Source: DASYYE01 sp035946955 (GTDB lineage: Bacteria > Actinomycetota > Actinomycetes > Streptosporangiales > Streptosporangiaceae). Taken from it: a stretch of 17,970 bases of DNA. A program made the position numbers and the translations under genes. This document shows, piece by piece, positions 1-7,795 of the stretch. The notes beneath the pieces are model-generated. The model saw only the letters and a list, made by a program, of their open reading frames with translations. It had not been told where the DNA came from and did no database searches. The DNA is taken from NCBI GenBank assembly GCA_035946955.1, contig DASYYE010000197.1, forward strand, positions 1 through 17,970, in the 5' to 3' direction. Numbering within the stretch: the stretch's first letter is position 1; every line of letters begins with the position of its first letter.

Positions 1-455
1 GTGCCGCAACCGATCGCGGCGTTGGCGCGCTCCAGGTCCGCGTCGCCGACCAGTCCCTGGACGGCAGACCGGGACGCAGGCTGGAAAACCGCGGCGACAC
101 ATGACTGCACCGCGACCAGGGTGAGCAAGACAGGCAACGTGGGCAGGGTTAGCGCGATCGCGGCGATCAAGGCGCCCTGGATGAGTTCGCAGCTGATCAT
201 GACGAGCCTGCGGTCCAGTCGGTCGCTGATGGCGCCGGCCAATGGGCTGATCAGGCTCGGCACGAAGTCACCGGCCAGCATCAGGAACGCGACGGCCAGC
301 CCGCTTCCGAATCGTTCGGCCGTGTAGAGCAGCAGTGCGATCAGTCCGACGCTGTCACCGAAGAACGAAAGCAGCCGCGCGAGCCACAGCGACCGGAAGC
401 CTGGGTTGCCGCCGATCAGGGATCCGGCCGGGAACCTTGTGGCGAATGACAACAC
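1..455 (-). CDS. MFS family exporter, N-terminal part (cut by window edge)
   Basis: This reads leftward from a GTG at 453-455 and stays open to base 1, giving 151 codons of an integral membrane transporter. Hydrophobic helices are visible at about residues 23-45, 53-75, 86-104 and 107-125. The loop between the second and third contains SDRLDRR (residues 78-84), the motif A loop (GxxxDrxgR type) of the major facilitator superfamily. The arrangement resembles the drug/siderophore exporter branch of MFS, but the substrate cannot be read from this half. The GTG is preceded by a G-rich stretch (GGGGG, about 6 nt spacing) that serves as a ribosome site. The C-terminal half lies outside the window, so whether the gene is intact is unknown. 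Confidence 0.85.
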   Translation of the reverse strand, partial: MLSFATRFPAGSLIGGNPGFRSLWLARLLSFFGDSVGLIALLLYTAERFGSGLAVAFLMLAGDFVPSLISPLAGAISDRLDRRLVMISCELIQGALIAAIALTLPTLPVLLTLVAVQSCVAAVFQPASRSAVQGLVGDADLERANAAIGCG

Positions 456-477
456 GACTTGCCCCCAGCCCGGCTGT

Positions 478-508
478 TTACTAGCTGCTTCGGAGTACCT
501 CCGTTAAC
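478..508 (-). promoter_or_regulatory. Candidate promoter/operator of the MFS gene
   Basis: On the minus strand a possible -10 (TAGTAA, 478-483) lies 23 nt before the GTG start. Upstream of it is the inverted repeat CGGAG-TAC-CTCCG (491-503), then GTTAAC (503-508). If GTTAAC is the -35, the spacer is 19 nt and the repeat lies inside it, as in MerR-type promoters. The arms are only 5 bp and no regulator gene is adjacent in the window, so this is tentative. Confidence 0.3.
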
Positions 509-639
509 AGCCTTGCGATGCTAACCGCCGACGCTGACCTGAAGCCAGGTATTAATACCCCCCCCATGGCTGGACCTCGGCGCCGCCTGACTTTGACATG
601 CTGTCCGTCCAGCTCACCGCCGCTCTGGCACCCGGCTCA

Positions 640-645
640 TACGAT
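640..645 (+). promoter_or_regulatory. Candidate -10 element for the YjbR-like gene
   Basis: TACGAT lies 36 nt upstream of the preferred GTG start at 682 and fits the actinobacterial TANNNT -10 pattern. No convincing -35 is seen at the right distance. The TTGACA at 593-598 is too far away, about 41 nt. Confidence 0.3.
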
Positions 646-681
646 GCTCGCGGGGTGGTCGTGACGAGACGGAGGGCGTCA

Positions 682-990
682 GTGGAGATGGAGGACGTAG
701 CTCGCCTGGCCAACGCATTGGCGGGTGTCCGCCGCGCTACATTGGAGGGGATAGCCGAATGGCGGTACCACGGCAGGCTGGTCGCGCGTCAACTCGACGA
801 CGCGCATCTGCTGATCCGTACCGATTTCGACTACCGCGACTCGATACTGCGACAGTTTCCCGCGACCTTCAGCGTCCCGGCCCGCTACCTCAAGCACATG
901 ATGGTCGTTGCTGACCTCGCCCGAGGCGACGCCGGTGCAATTGAGGATGCCCTGGAGGCAGCGTGGCAGCTTCAGCGGAGCGCCGACTGA
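682..990 (+). CDS. MmcQ/YjbR-like protein
   Basis: A 102-residue protein resembling the MmcQ/YjbR family (small, double-wing DNA-binding-like fold, function mostly unknown). Support comes from the order of segments: an N-terminal helix ending in a Pro/Gly-poor turn, the strand with EWRYHGRLVARQ (a reactive-surface strand typical of the family), LLIRTDFDYRDSILRQ, and a C-terminal helix ending DALEAAWQLQ, which is the family's usual closing segment. An ATG at 598 is in frame, but GTG at 682 is preferred because GGAGGG (671-676) lies 5 nt before it. ATG 688 is a second option. The gene stands alone and converges on the minus-strand zinc-finger-like gene. No specific substrate or partner can be inferred. 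Confidence 0.7.
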   Translation: MEMEDVARLANALAGVRRATLEGIAEWRYHGRLVARQLDDAHLLIRTDFDYRDSILRQFPATFSVPARYLKHMMVVADLARGDAGAIEDALEAAWQLQRSAD

Positions 991-1096
991 CTCTGGAGCC
1001 CGTCTTCACCAGGCCCCGACCTGCAAGTAGACATCGCTCACCACCCGGCCTGGCCAAGGTAGCGCTTGCGTCAGGGTGTTCCGGTGTCAGGGATGT

Positions 1097-1330
1097 CTAC
1101 GGCTGGTCCGGACCAGCGGGGCAGACATCATGCACCCAGTCCGCTTCACCACGGAGCCGGGCAGCCTGCCCGGCCTCGATCGTCCGCCCGCAGGCCTTGC
1201 AGAGCTTTCCCTTGGCGTGGGCGAAGTGGTCTTCCTCTGAATGCCGGTCTTTTTCGCTGAAGTCGGCATCTGCGAGCCTTTGGCTCTCGGCCGCGATATA
1301 GGCCTGCTGAGGTGATATTCCGTAGGTCAT
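1097..1330 (-). CDS. Small zinc-finger-like protein
   Basis: A 77-residue protein with C44-x2-C47 and H67-x2-C70 separated by 19 residues, a plausible single zinc site. The N-terminal 40 residues are polar and probably helical (many Glu, Asp, Gln, Ala). No named family is recognised with confidence. The ATG has a good ribosome site (AGAGGA, about 6 nt upstream). It starts 37 nt after the ankyrin-repeat gene on the same strand, so the two are probably co-transcribed. The regular Cys/His spacing and the clear ribosome site argue that it is a real gene rather than a chance reading frame. Its role is unknown; the size and metal site would suit an adaptor or nucleic-acid-binding protein. Confidence 0.65.
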   Translation of the reverse strand: MTYGISPQQAYIAAESQRLADADFSEKDRHSEEDHFAHAKGKLCKACGRTIEAGQAARLRGEADWVHDVCPAGPDQP

Positions 1331-1367
1331 CTGCGTTCCTCTGGGTGTTCGCGGCGGCCTTTCGCGG

Positions 1368-2126
1368 TCAATCGGAGTCTACGGGACGGGCTCCTAGTTC
1401 GCGTAGCCAGGAGATGACGTTCTCTTGCCTGGTGCTCAGGCCGGTGGCGGCGTCGAGCGGTGTGCCGTGGGCGTAGTCCGGCTCCCAGGTGAGATCCGCG
1501 CCGCGCGACAGCAGGTACTCCGCAGCGCGACGCTGGCCGCCAGCGCAGGCATGCCAGAACGCTTGCGACACTTCCTCCGCTGGCGGGTCGCTGCCCAGGA
1601 TGGCTTCGAGGCGGCCAACCATGCCCAGCGCGGCTGCGTGCCAGGCCGCATCGACTTTGGCGCCGCGCGCCACCAGCAGCCGGGCGACATGCCAGCAGGC
1701 GTAGCCGACAGCGTTGTCGAGCGGAGTGCCGATCGAACCATCGGGCACCTCGATATCCGCTCCGCCGTCGATCAATGCCTCGGCCACATCGGCGTCGTCG
1801 CTGCTGGCCGCATAATGCAATGGCGTCTCCGAACCTGTGCCGGTCTGCGAACCTTGGCTGGTCGTCAGGGCGTTGGGATCGGCGCCGGCGTCGATCAGCA
1901 TGTGAACGATCTCTGGCCCGTTGGGGAAGTAGCCCGGCCAGCCAGCGACGAGATGCAATGGCGTCCCGCCGCCGCCCTTGTCAACAAGCCGGGCCGTCGC
2001 CAGCGTGGGGTCGTTCCGCAGCAGCTTCCGGATCGTCTCGACGTCACCCGCGCGAACCGCCAAACGCAACTCGACCGCGACCTGGTCGTCATCAGGGATC
2101 CAGTTGCTGGTCTCCTGGGTACTCAT
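1368..2126 (-). CDS. Ankyrin-repeat protein
   Basis: A 252-residue soluble protein made almost wholly of ankyrin repeats. Repeat starts are visible as TPLH at residues 55 and 101, TPLD at 134 and 222, with the matching second-helix ends LIDAGADPNA (77-86), ALIDGGADIE (117-126), LLVARGAKVD (150-159) and YLLSRGADL (204-212). The region at 161-200 is a degenerate repeat (WHAAALGMVGRLEAIL, FWHACAGGQRR). Ankyrin repeats bind proteins; no catalytic domain or signal peptide is seen. The ATG at 2124-2126 is chosen over the in-frame GTG at 2148-2150 because GGGG lies shortly before the ATG, while the GTG has no ribosome site. The small zinc-finger-like gene follows after 37 nt. The binding partner is unknown. 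Confidence 0.85.
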   Translation of the reverse strand: MSTQETSNWIPDDDQVAVELRLAVRAGDVETIRKLLRNDPTLATARLVDKGGGGTPLHLVAGWPGYFPNGPEIVHMLIDAGADPNALTTSQGSQTGTGSETPLHYAASSDDADVAEALIDGGADIEVPDGSIGTPLDNAVGYACWHVARLLVARGAKVDAAWHAAALGMVGRLEAILGSDPPAEEVSQAFWHACAGGQRRAAEYLLSRGADLTWEPDYAHGTPLDAATGLSTRQENVISWLRELGARPVDSD

Positions 2127-2192
2127 GGTGCCCCATCCTGCCAGCGCCACTTAGGGCAGTGTCTCGACAGGACTGCATCACTGGGTGGTGTG

Positions 2193-2228
2193 GCCGCTGG
2201 AGGCGGCTCAGCCGCCGCCTCCAGCGGC
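2193..2228. repeat. Strong 15-bp inverted repeat
   Basis: Arms 2193-2207 and 2214-2228 (GGCCGCTGGAGGCGG plus its exact complement, one base register as stated) enclose the 6-nt loop TCAGCC. The hairpin is GC-rich with no following T run. It lies between the start of the minus-strand ankyrin gene and the toxin remnant. It could be an old terminator or the trace of an inserted element. Confidence 0.8.
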
Positions 2229-2251
2229 TGTCCGTGCCTGCGATTGGCTAG

Positions 2252-2368
2252 AGAAGCGCGACGCTGAGCAGCGCTTACGCAGGGAAATGGTCAGACTGGT
2301 ATAAGACGGCTATTCCGCAAGCCGAGCAAGCCTATGCAGAGCACCTGCAGTACGAGGAGAAGAAGTGA
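2252..2368 (+). pseudogene. C-terminal remnant of a RelE/HigB (Gp49-like) toxin
   Basis: This frame follows a TAG at 2249-2251 and ends at TGA 2366-2368. Its last part reads KWSDWYKTAIPQAEQAYAEH (from about 2285), then seven more residues. This matches the conserved end of actinobacterial RelE/HigB-like (phage Gp49-like) toxins, in which a W-x-x-W-Y segment is followed by IPxAExxYxEHL. The N-terminal two thirds, which carry the ribonuclease fold, are missing, and no start codon or homologous sequence is found upstream. The remnant still overlaps the antitoxin-like gene by four bases (GTGA), which shows the original operon order of toxin then antitoxin. The break lies near or before about 2277, just after the strong inverted repeat. 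Confidence 0.65.
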
Positions 2369-2700
2369 ACAAGCCTCCACTAAACAACCCAAACGCGCGC
2401 TACTGGGACGACCTGGTTGAGGACTTCGGCTTCACCACCGAAGAGCAGCAGGCCGTCCAGACTGGCGCGGGTCGCATGATTGCCGAAATGCGGGCGCAGC
2501 GCCTGGCGGAGGTACGCAAGCGCCAGAATGCTACTCAGGTAGAGGTGGCTGCCGCCATGGGCGTGAGCCAAGCGCGCGTCTCCAGGATCGAGAAGGGTGA
2601 GCGCAGCGAGGTTGAGACCCTCGCCGCTTACGTGAAGGCACTAGGCGGCAAGCTGAAGATCATTGCCGACTTCGGCGACGAGAGCTACGTCCTTGGATAA
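2365..2700 (+). CDS. XRE-family HTH protein, orphan HigA-like antitoxin
   Basis: A 111-residue protein with a helix-turn-helix of the Cro/C1 (XRE) type at residues 47-80: the recognition segment is MGVSQARVSRIEKGERSEVE. After it comes AAYVKALGGKLKIIADFGD, the tail typical of antitoxins in RelE/HigB-type modules. The GTG at 2365 overlaps the TGA of the toxin remnant by four bases and is preceded by GAGGAG. Such antitoxins normally bind the toxin and repress their own promoter. Here the toxin is destroyed, so the protein is probably an orphan DNA-binding protein, perhaps still acting on related promoters elsewhere. Because the original promoter would have been upstream of the lost toxin start, its expression today is uncertain. 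Confidence 0.85.
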   Translation: MNKPPLNNPNARYWDDLVEDFGFTTEEQQAVQTGAGRMIAEMRAQRLAEVRKRQNATQVEVAAAMGVSQARVSRIEKGERSEVETLAAYVKALGGKLKIIADFGDESYVLG

Positions 2701-2790
2701 CCGCTAACCGCCCTGTCAGCGTTTGCGCACACGAGTAGCCCCTTCCTGGCCCGTGTATGGCCCGCCTGTGGCCCAAGTCTTGTCAGCCGG

Positions 2791-2842
2791 TCCCGCGACC
2801 TAAGTCACGGGAGGCCCGGAAAGCCTGTTCACCTGCGGCTTT
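2791..2842 (-). terminator. Hairpins downstream of tRNA-Gly / between convergent genes
   Basis: Two inverted repeats lie between the HTH gene (plus) and the tRNA (minus). The first is 2791-2799 with 2804-2812: nine pairs in a minus-strand RNA counting one G-U, loop of 4. The second is AAAGCC 2820-2825 with GGCTTT 2837-2842, which starts five bases after the tRNA 3' end. They are plausible terminators for both sides. Confidence 0.5.
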
Positions 2843-2846
2843 TCAG

Positions 2847-2920
2847 TGGAGCGGGCGAAGGGAATCGAACCCTCATGACCAGCTTGGAAGGCTGGGGCTC
2901 TGCCATTGAGCTACGCCCGC
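2847..2920 (-). tRNA. tRNA-Gly (anticodon TCC)
   Basis: The minus strand folds as a full cloverleaf. The acceptor stem is GCGGGCG/CGCCCGC; the D arm is GCTC...GAGC; the anticodon stem CCAGC/GCTGG encloses loop CTTCCAA with anticodon TCC (reads GGA); the T arm has loop TTCGATT. The discriminator is T and CCA is encoded in the DNA (2847-2849). The 5' end at 2920 is 91 nt from the transketolase start, and the two genes are divergent. Confidence 0.97.
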
Positions 2921-3011
2921 AACGCCCGGGCGGGACCGAGGGCCCCAGCGGGTGGCGAAACACCGAAACAGCGTACCGTTGACCTGTCCTACGGCACGAA
3001 CTGGAGCGACC

Positions 3012-5081
3012 GTGACACCAAACGAGCTCGACTCGCTGTCCGTCAACACCATCCGTGGGCTGTGCATGGACGCGGTCCAGCAGGCGAACTCGGGACACCC
3101 GGGTACGCCGATGGGGATCGCACCCGTGGCGTACACGTTGTGGCAGTACTTCCTCCGGTTTGATCCGTCAGACCCGATCTGGCCTAACCGCGACCGGTTC
3201 GTCCTGTCCGAGGGACACGCGTCCGCCCTGTTGTGGTCGCTGCTGCACCTGTCCAAGGTCCAAGCTGTTGACCCGGACTACGAGATCCTGGGGCAGCAGG
3301 CGGTCACCATGGAAGACCTGAAGACCTTCCGGCAGCTCGGCTCCCACGCCCCCGGTCACCCGGAGTACCGCCTGACCAGCGGTGTCGAGGCCACCACCGG
3401 CCCGCTGGGACAGGGGGTCTCCAACTCCGTGGGCATGGCGATCGCGGGGGAGTGGCTCGCGGCGCACTACAACCGCGACGGCTTCGACATGTTCGACTTC
3501 GACGTGTACGCACTCGCCGGCGACGGCTGCATGATGGAGGGAATCAGCTCCGAGGCGGCCTCGCTCGCAGGTCACCAGCAGTTGTCCAACCTGTGCTGGA
3601 TCTACGACTCCAACCGGGTGACGATCGAGGGCCACACCGACATCACGTTCACCGAGGACGTGGCCGCACGGTTCATCGCCTACGGGTGGAACGTCACGAC
3701 CGTGGCCGATGCCAACGACATGGCTTCGGTCGCCAGGGCGATACACACGTTCAAGGCGGAGAACCAGCGCCCAACCCTGATCGTGGTCCACAGCCACATC
3801 GGCTACGGCTCCCCGTTGGAGGACTCGCCCAAATCGCACGGCGAGCCGCTCGGTGCGGACGCGGTCCGCGCCACCAAGGGCTTCCTCGGCCTGCCGCCGG
3901 ATGAGTTGTTCCACGTCCCCGAGCAGGTCTACGAGAACTTCGCCCAAGGGCTCGGCACACGCGGCCGCTTTGGTCGCGAGGGCTGGGAAGCCATGTACAA
4001 GGCGTACTGCGAGCACTATCCAGAACTCGGCCGCGAGCTGGACCAGATCCAGCGCCGTCAGCTCCCCGACGGCTGGGACAGCCACATCCCCACGTTCCCC
4101 GCTGACGCCAAGGGCCTGGCAACACGCGACGCGGGCGGTAAGGTCCTCAACGCGCTCGCGCAGAACATCCCGTGGCTCATGGGCGGGTCCGCCGACCTGT
4201 CTCCCTCGACCAAGACCAACCTGACCTTCGAGGGAGCTGGCACGTTCCAGCCGGGCGAGCGCGGTGGGCGCAACATGCACTTCGGCATCCGGGAGCACGC
4301 ATCGGCCGCGGTCGCCAACGGCATGGCGCTGACCAAGGTCCGGCCGTACTGGTCAAGCTTCCTGACCTTCTCCGACTACGCGCGCGGTGCGATCCGGCTG
4401 TCGGCTCTCATGGAGATCCCGGTCGTGCACGTGTTCACCCACGACTCGATCGGCCTGGGCGAGGACGGGCCGACCCACCAGCCGGTGGAACAGCTCGCGG
4501 CGCTGCGGGCCATGCCCGGCCTGCTGGTGTTCCGCCCGGCGGACGCCAACGAGACCGCCGAGGCGTGGCGGTACATAGCACAGCTGCGGCGCGAGCCGGC
4601 CGTGCTCGTGCTCACCCGCCAGGCGGTGCCCACGTTCGACCGCTCCGTGCTCGCGCCCGCGTCCGAGCTGGCCAAGGGCGCCTACGTGCTGGCCGACGCC
4701 CCGTCGGGGAACCCGGACGTGATCCTGCTCGCCACCGGGTCGGAAGTGCCGGTGGTGCTGGACGCCCGGGACGAGCTGGCGACCGTGGGCCTGTACGCGC
4801 GGGTGGTGAGCATGCCGTGCTGGGAACTGTTCGACCGGCAGCCCAGGGAGTACCGCGACGAAGTGCTCCCGCCGGGTGTGCGTGCCAGAGTGGCGGTCGA
4901 GCAGGCGGCCACGCTGGGCTGGGACCGTTACGTCGGGGACGCGGGCGCGATCATCGGCATGCACACGTTCGGCGCGTCGGCCCCGCTCAAGCAGCTCGAG
5001 ACCAAGTTTGGCTTCACACCCGAGCGGGTAGCGCAGGTTGCGCGCGAACGGGTCGCCGCCGTGCGAGGGGAGGACGTGTGA
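3012..5081 (+). CDS. tkt: Transketolase
   Basis: Thiamine diphosphate enzyme of the non-oxidative pentose phosphate pathway; it moves two-carbon ketol units between sugar phosphates in the cytosol. The 689-residue length is normal. Visible motifs: GHPGTPMG (28-35), SEGHAS (66-71), the diphosphate/Mg site GDG (170-172) followed by EG and a DSN ending at 201, and FGIREH with the catalytic Glu at residue 428, then the substrate-binding HDSIGLGEDGPTHQP. GTG 3012 is chosen because GGAG lies 5 nt upstream and the protein then starts close to the conserved LDSLSVNTIRGL; an ATG at 2952 would add 20 unconserved residues. It overlaps pgi by four bases and heads the operon tkt-pgi-gnd. No clear promoter could be picked in the 91 nt before it. 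Confidence 0.97.
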   Translation: MTPNELDSLSVNTIRGLCMDAVQQANSGHPGTPMGIAPVAYTLWQYFLRFDPSDPIWPNRDRFVLSEGHASALLWSLLHLSKVQAVDPDYEILGQQAVTMEDLKTFRQLGSHAPGHPEYRLTSGVEATTGPLGQGVSNSVGMAIAGEWLAAHYNRDGFDMFDFDVYALAGDGCMMEGISSEAASLAGHQQLSNLCWIYDSNRVTIEGHTDITFTEDVAARFIAYGWNVTTVADANDMASVARAIHTFKAENQRPTLIVVHSHIGYGSPLEDSPKSHGEPLGADAVRATKGFLGLPPDELFHVPEQVYENFAQGLGTRGRFGREGWEAMYKAYCEHYPELGRELDQIQRRQLPDGWDSHIPTFPADAKGLATRDAGGKVLNALAQNIPWLMGGSADLSPSTKTNLTFEGAGTFQPGERGGRNMHFGIREHASAAVANGMALTKVRPYWSSFLTFSDYARGAIRLSALMEIPVVHVFTHDSIGLGEDGPTHQPVEQLAALRAMPGLLVFRPADANETAEAWRYIAQLRREPAVLVLTRQAVPTFDRSVLAPASELAKGAYVLADAPSGNPDVILLATGSEVPVVLDARDELATVGLYARVVSMPCWELFDRQPREYRDEVLPPGVRARVAVEQAATLGWDRYVGDAGAIIGMHTFGASAPLKQLETKFGFTPERVAQVARERVAAVRGEDV

Positions 5082-6709
5082 CCGGGGGCACTTCACCGCG
5101 GGAACTGCCCGCGTGGAAGGCGCTGGAGAGCCACTACGCCGAGATCGCAGCCAAGCACCTGCGTGAGCTGTTCGCCGCCGACCCCGGGCGGGGTCAGCGG
5201 CTGCGCGCCCAGGCGGCAGGGCTGTACCTCGACTACTCCAAGAACCGGGTCACCGACGAGACCATGACGCTGCTGACCCAGCTCGCCCGCGAGGCCGGGC
5301 TGGAGCAGCATCGCGACGCGATGTTCCGCGGTGAGCACATCAATGTCTCCGAGAACCGGGCCGTGCTGCATGTCGCGCTGCGGATGCCGCGAGGCAGCTC
5401 GCTGGTGGTGGACGGGACCGACGTGGTCCCAGGGGTCCACGAGGTGCTGGACCGGATGGCCGGCCTGGCCCGCCGCGTCCGCGCGCGAGAGTGGCTAGGT
5501 CACACCGGCAAGCCCATCCGCAACATCATCAACATCGGGATCGGTGGTTCCGACCTGGGGCCGGTCATGGCCTATGAGGCCCTGCGCCACTACAGCGACC
5601 GGGGACTGGTCTTCCGTTTTGTGTCAAACGTGGATTCCACAGATTTCGTGGAGGCCACGCGCGACCTGGCCGCGGAAGAGACCTTGTTCATTGTTTCTTC
5701 CAAAACCTTCACCACGCTGGAGACGCTGACCAACGCCCGGTCGGCCCGGCAGTGGATCACCTCTGCGCTGGGCAGCGACGACGCGATCGCCAAGCACTTC
5801 GTCGCGGTGTCCACCAACGCGGAGAAGGTCGCGGAGTTCGGGATCGACACCGCCAACATGTTCGGCTTCTGGGACTGGGTCGGCGGGCGCTACTCCATGG
5901 ACTCCGCGATCGGGCTGTCAACGATGGTCGCCATCGGGCCGGAGGGTTTTGCGGAAATGCTCGCCGGGTTCCACGACATGGACGAGCACTTCCGGACCAC
6001 ACCGCTGGAACGCAACCTGCCGGTGCTGATGGGGCTGCTGGTTGTCTGGTACGTGGACTTCTTCGGCGCCCACACGACCGGCGTCATGCCTTACGAGCAG
6101 TACCTCAAGCGCTTCCCGGCCTACCTGCAGCAGCTCACCATGGAGTCCAATGGCAAGCACGTCCGGCTGGACGGCACGCCGGTGGACTACCAGACCGGGC
6201 CGGTGTACTGGGGGGAGCCGGGCACCAATGGTCAGCACAGCTTCTACCAGCTCATCCATCAGGGGACCAGGCTCATCCCGGTGGACCTGATCGGGTTCGG
6301 CCGCACGCTCAACCCGCTGGGGGCGCACCACGACACCCTGATGTCGAACGTGTTCGCGCAGGCGCAGGCGCTGGCGTTCGGCAAGACCGAGGAGGAGGTT
6401 GTCGCCGAGGGCACACCGCCCGCGGTGGTGCCGCACCGGGTCATGGAGGGCAACCGGCCGAGCAACGTGCTGCTGGCTGAGGTGCTGACCCCGCGCATGC
6501 TCGGCACCCTGGTGGCCCTGTACGAGCACAGTGTGTTCACGCAGGGGACGGTCTGGGGGATCGACTCCTTTGACCAGTGGGGCGTAGAGCTGGGCAAGGT
6601 GCTCGCAGCGAAGATCATCCCTCAACTGACCTCCGAGGCCGAGCCGCCGTTGGACCACGACTCGTCCACGAACGCGCTGATCCGCCACTACCGCAGCCTC
6701 AAGGGGTAG
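5078..6709 (+). CDS. pgi: Glucose-6-phosphate isomerase
   Basis: It interconverts glucose 6-phosphate and fructose 6-phosphate, linking glycolysis to the pentose phosphate pathway. The 543-residue length matches the long bacterial/eukaryotic type. Family signature 1 is DWVGGRYSMDSAIG (266-279) and signature 2 is GTVWGIDSFDQWGVELGK (490-507). Expected catalytic residues are in place: Glu356 in MESNGK, His387 in GQHSFYQ and Lys507. The GTG start shares GTGA with the transketolase stop, with GGGGAGG 4 nt before it, so translation is coupled. The gnd start follows the stop after 5 nt. In some actinomycetes pgi is fused to transaldolase; this copy has no transaldolase domain. Confidence 0.97.
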   Translation: MTGGTSPRELPAWKALESHYAEIAAKHLRELFAADPGRGQRLRAQAAGLYLDYSKNRVTDETMTLLTQLAREAGLEQHRDAMFRGEHINVSENRAVLHVALRMPRGSSLVVDGTDVVPGVHEVLDRMAGLARRVRAREWLGHTGKPIRNIINIGIGGSDLGPVMAYEALRHYSDRGLVFRFVSNVDSTDFVEATRDLAAEETLFIVSSKTFTTLETLTNARSARQWITSALGSDDAIAKHFVAVSTNAEKVAEFGIDTANMFGFWDWVGGRYSMDSAIGLSTMVAIGPEGFAEMLAGFHDMDEHFRTTPLERNLPVLMGLLVVWYVDFFGAHTTGVMPYEQYLKRFPAYLQQLTMESNGKHVRLDGTPVDYQTGPVYWGEPGTNGQHSFYQLIHQGTRLIPVDLIGFGRTLNPLGAHHDTLMSNVFAQAQALAFGKTEEEVVAEGTPPAVVPHRVMEGNRPSNVLLAEVLTPRMLGTLVALYEHSVFTQGTVWGIDSFDQWGVELGKVLAAKIIPQLTSEAEPPLDHDSSTNALIRHYRSLKG

Positions 6710-6714
6710 CCACG

Positions 6715-7743
<1,029 letters not shown>

Positions 7744-7758
7744 CGCCGCACCATCGCG

Positions 7759-7794
7759 AGTCCCATGATCGCGGCGATCATGGAGATCGGGACT
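7759..7794. terminator. Bidirectional terminator after gnd
   Basis: CCATGATCG (7763-7771), loop CGG, CGATCATGG (7775-7783) form a perfect 9-bp stem, enclosed by a further AGTCC/GGACT pairing (7759-7763, 7790-7794, which competes for two bases). It fills the 52-nt gap between the converging gnd and acidic-protein genes. There is no T run, which is common for actinomycete terminators. Confidence 0.7.
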
Positions 7795-7795
7795 G

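Noticed and set aside
593..598. TTGACA as a -35 for the YjbR-like gene
   Set aside because: No -10 lies 16-19 nt downstream; the candidate TACGAT is about 41 nt away.
963..1301. Plus-strand open frames over 963-1301
   Set aside because: They overlap the minus-strand zinc-finger-like gene, which has a better ribosome site and a regular Cys/His pattern.
1425..2267. 280-codon plus-strand open frame
   Set aside because: It is antisense to the ankyrin gene, whose repeats are unmistakable; the plus-strand product has no recognisable features.
2847..2920. tRNA-Gly as an attachment site of an integrated element
   Set aside because: No second copy of the tRNA 3' end and no integrase gene are seen in the window.
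3168..4298. 376-codon minus-strand frame over transketolase, and similar long antisense frames over pgi, zwf and the G6PDH paralog
   Set aside because: High GC gives long antisense frames; the opposite strand holds conserved enzymes with intact motifs.
4172..5077. N-terminal 302 codons of a long frame running into pgi
   Set aside because: This part overlaps transketolase out of frame and is Arg/Ala/Gly-rich; pgi starts at GTG 5078.
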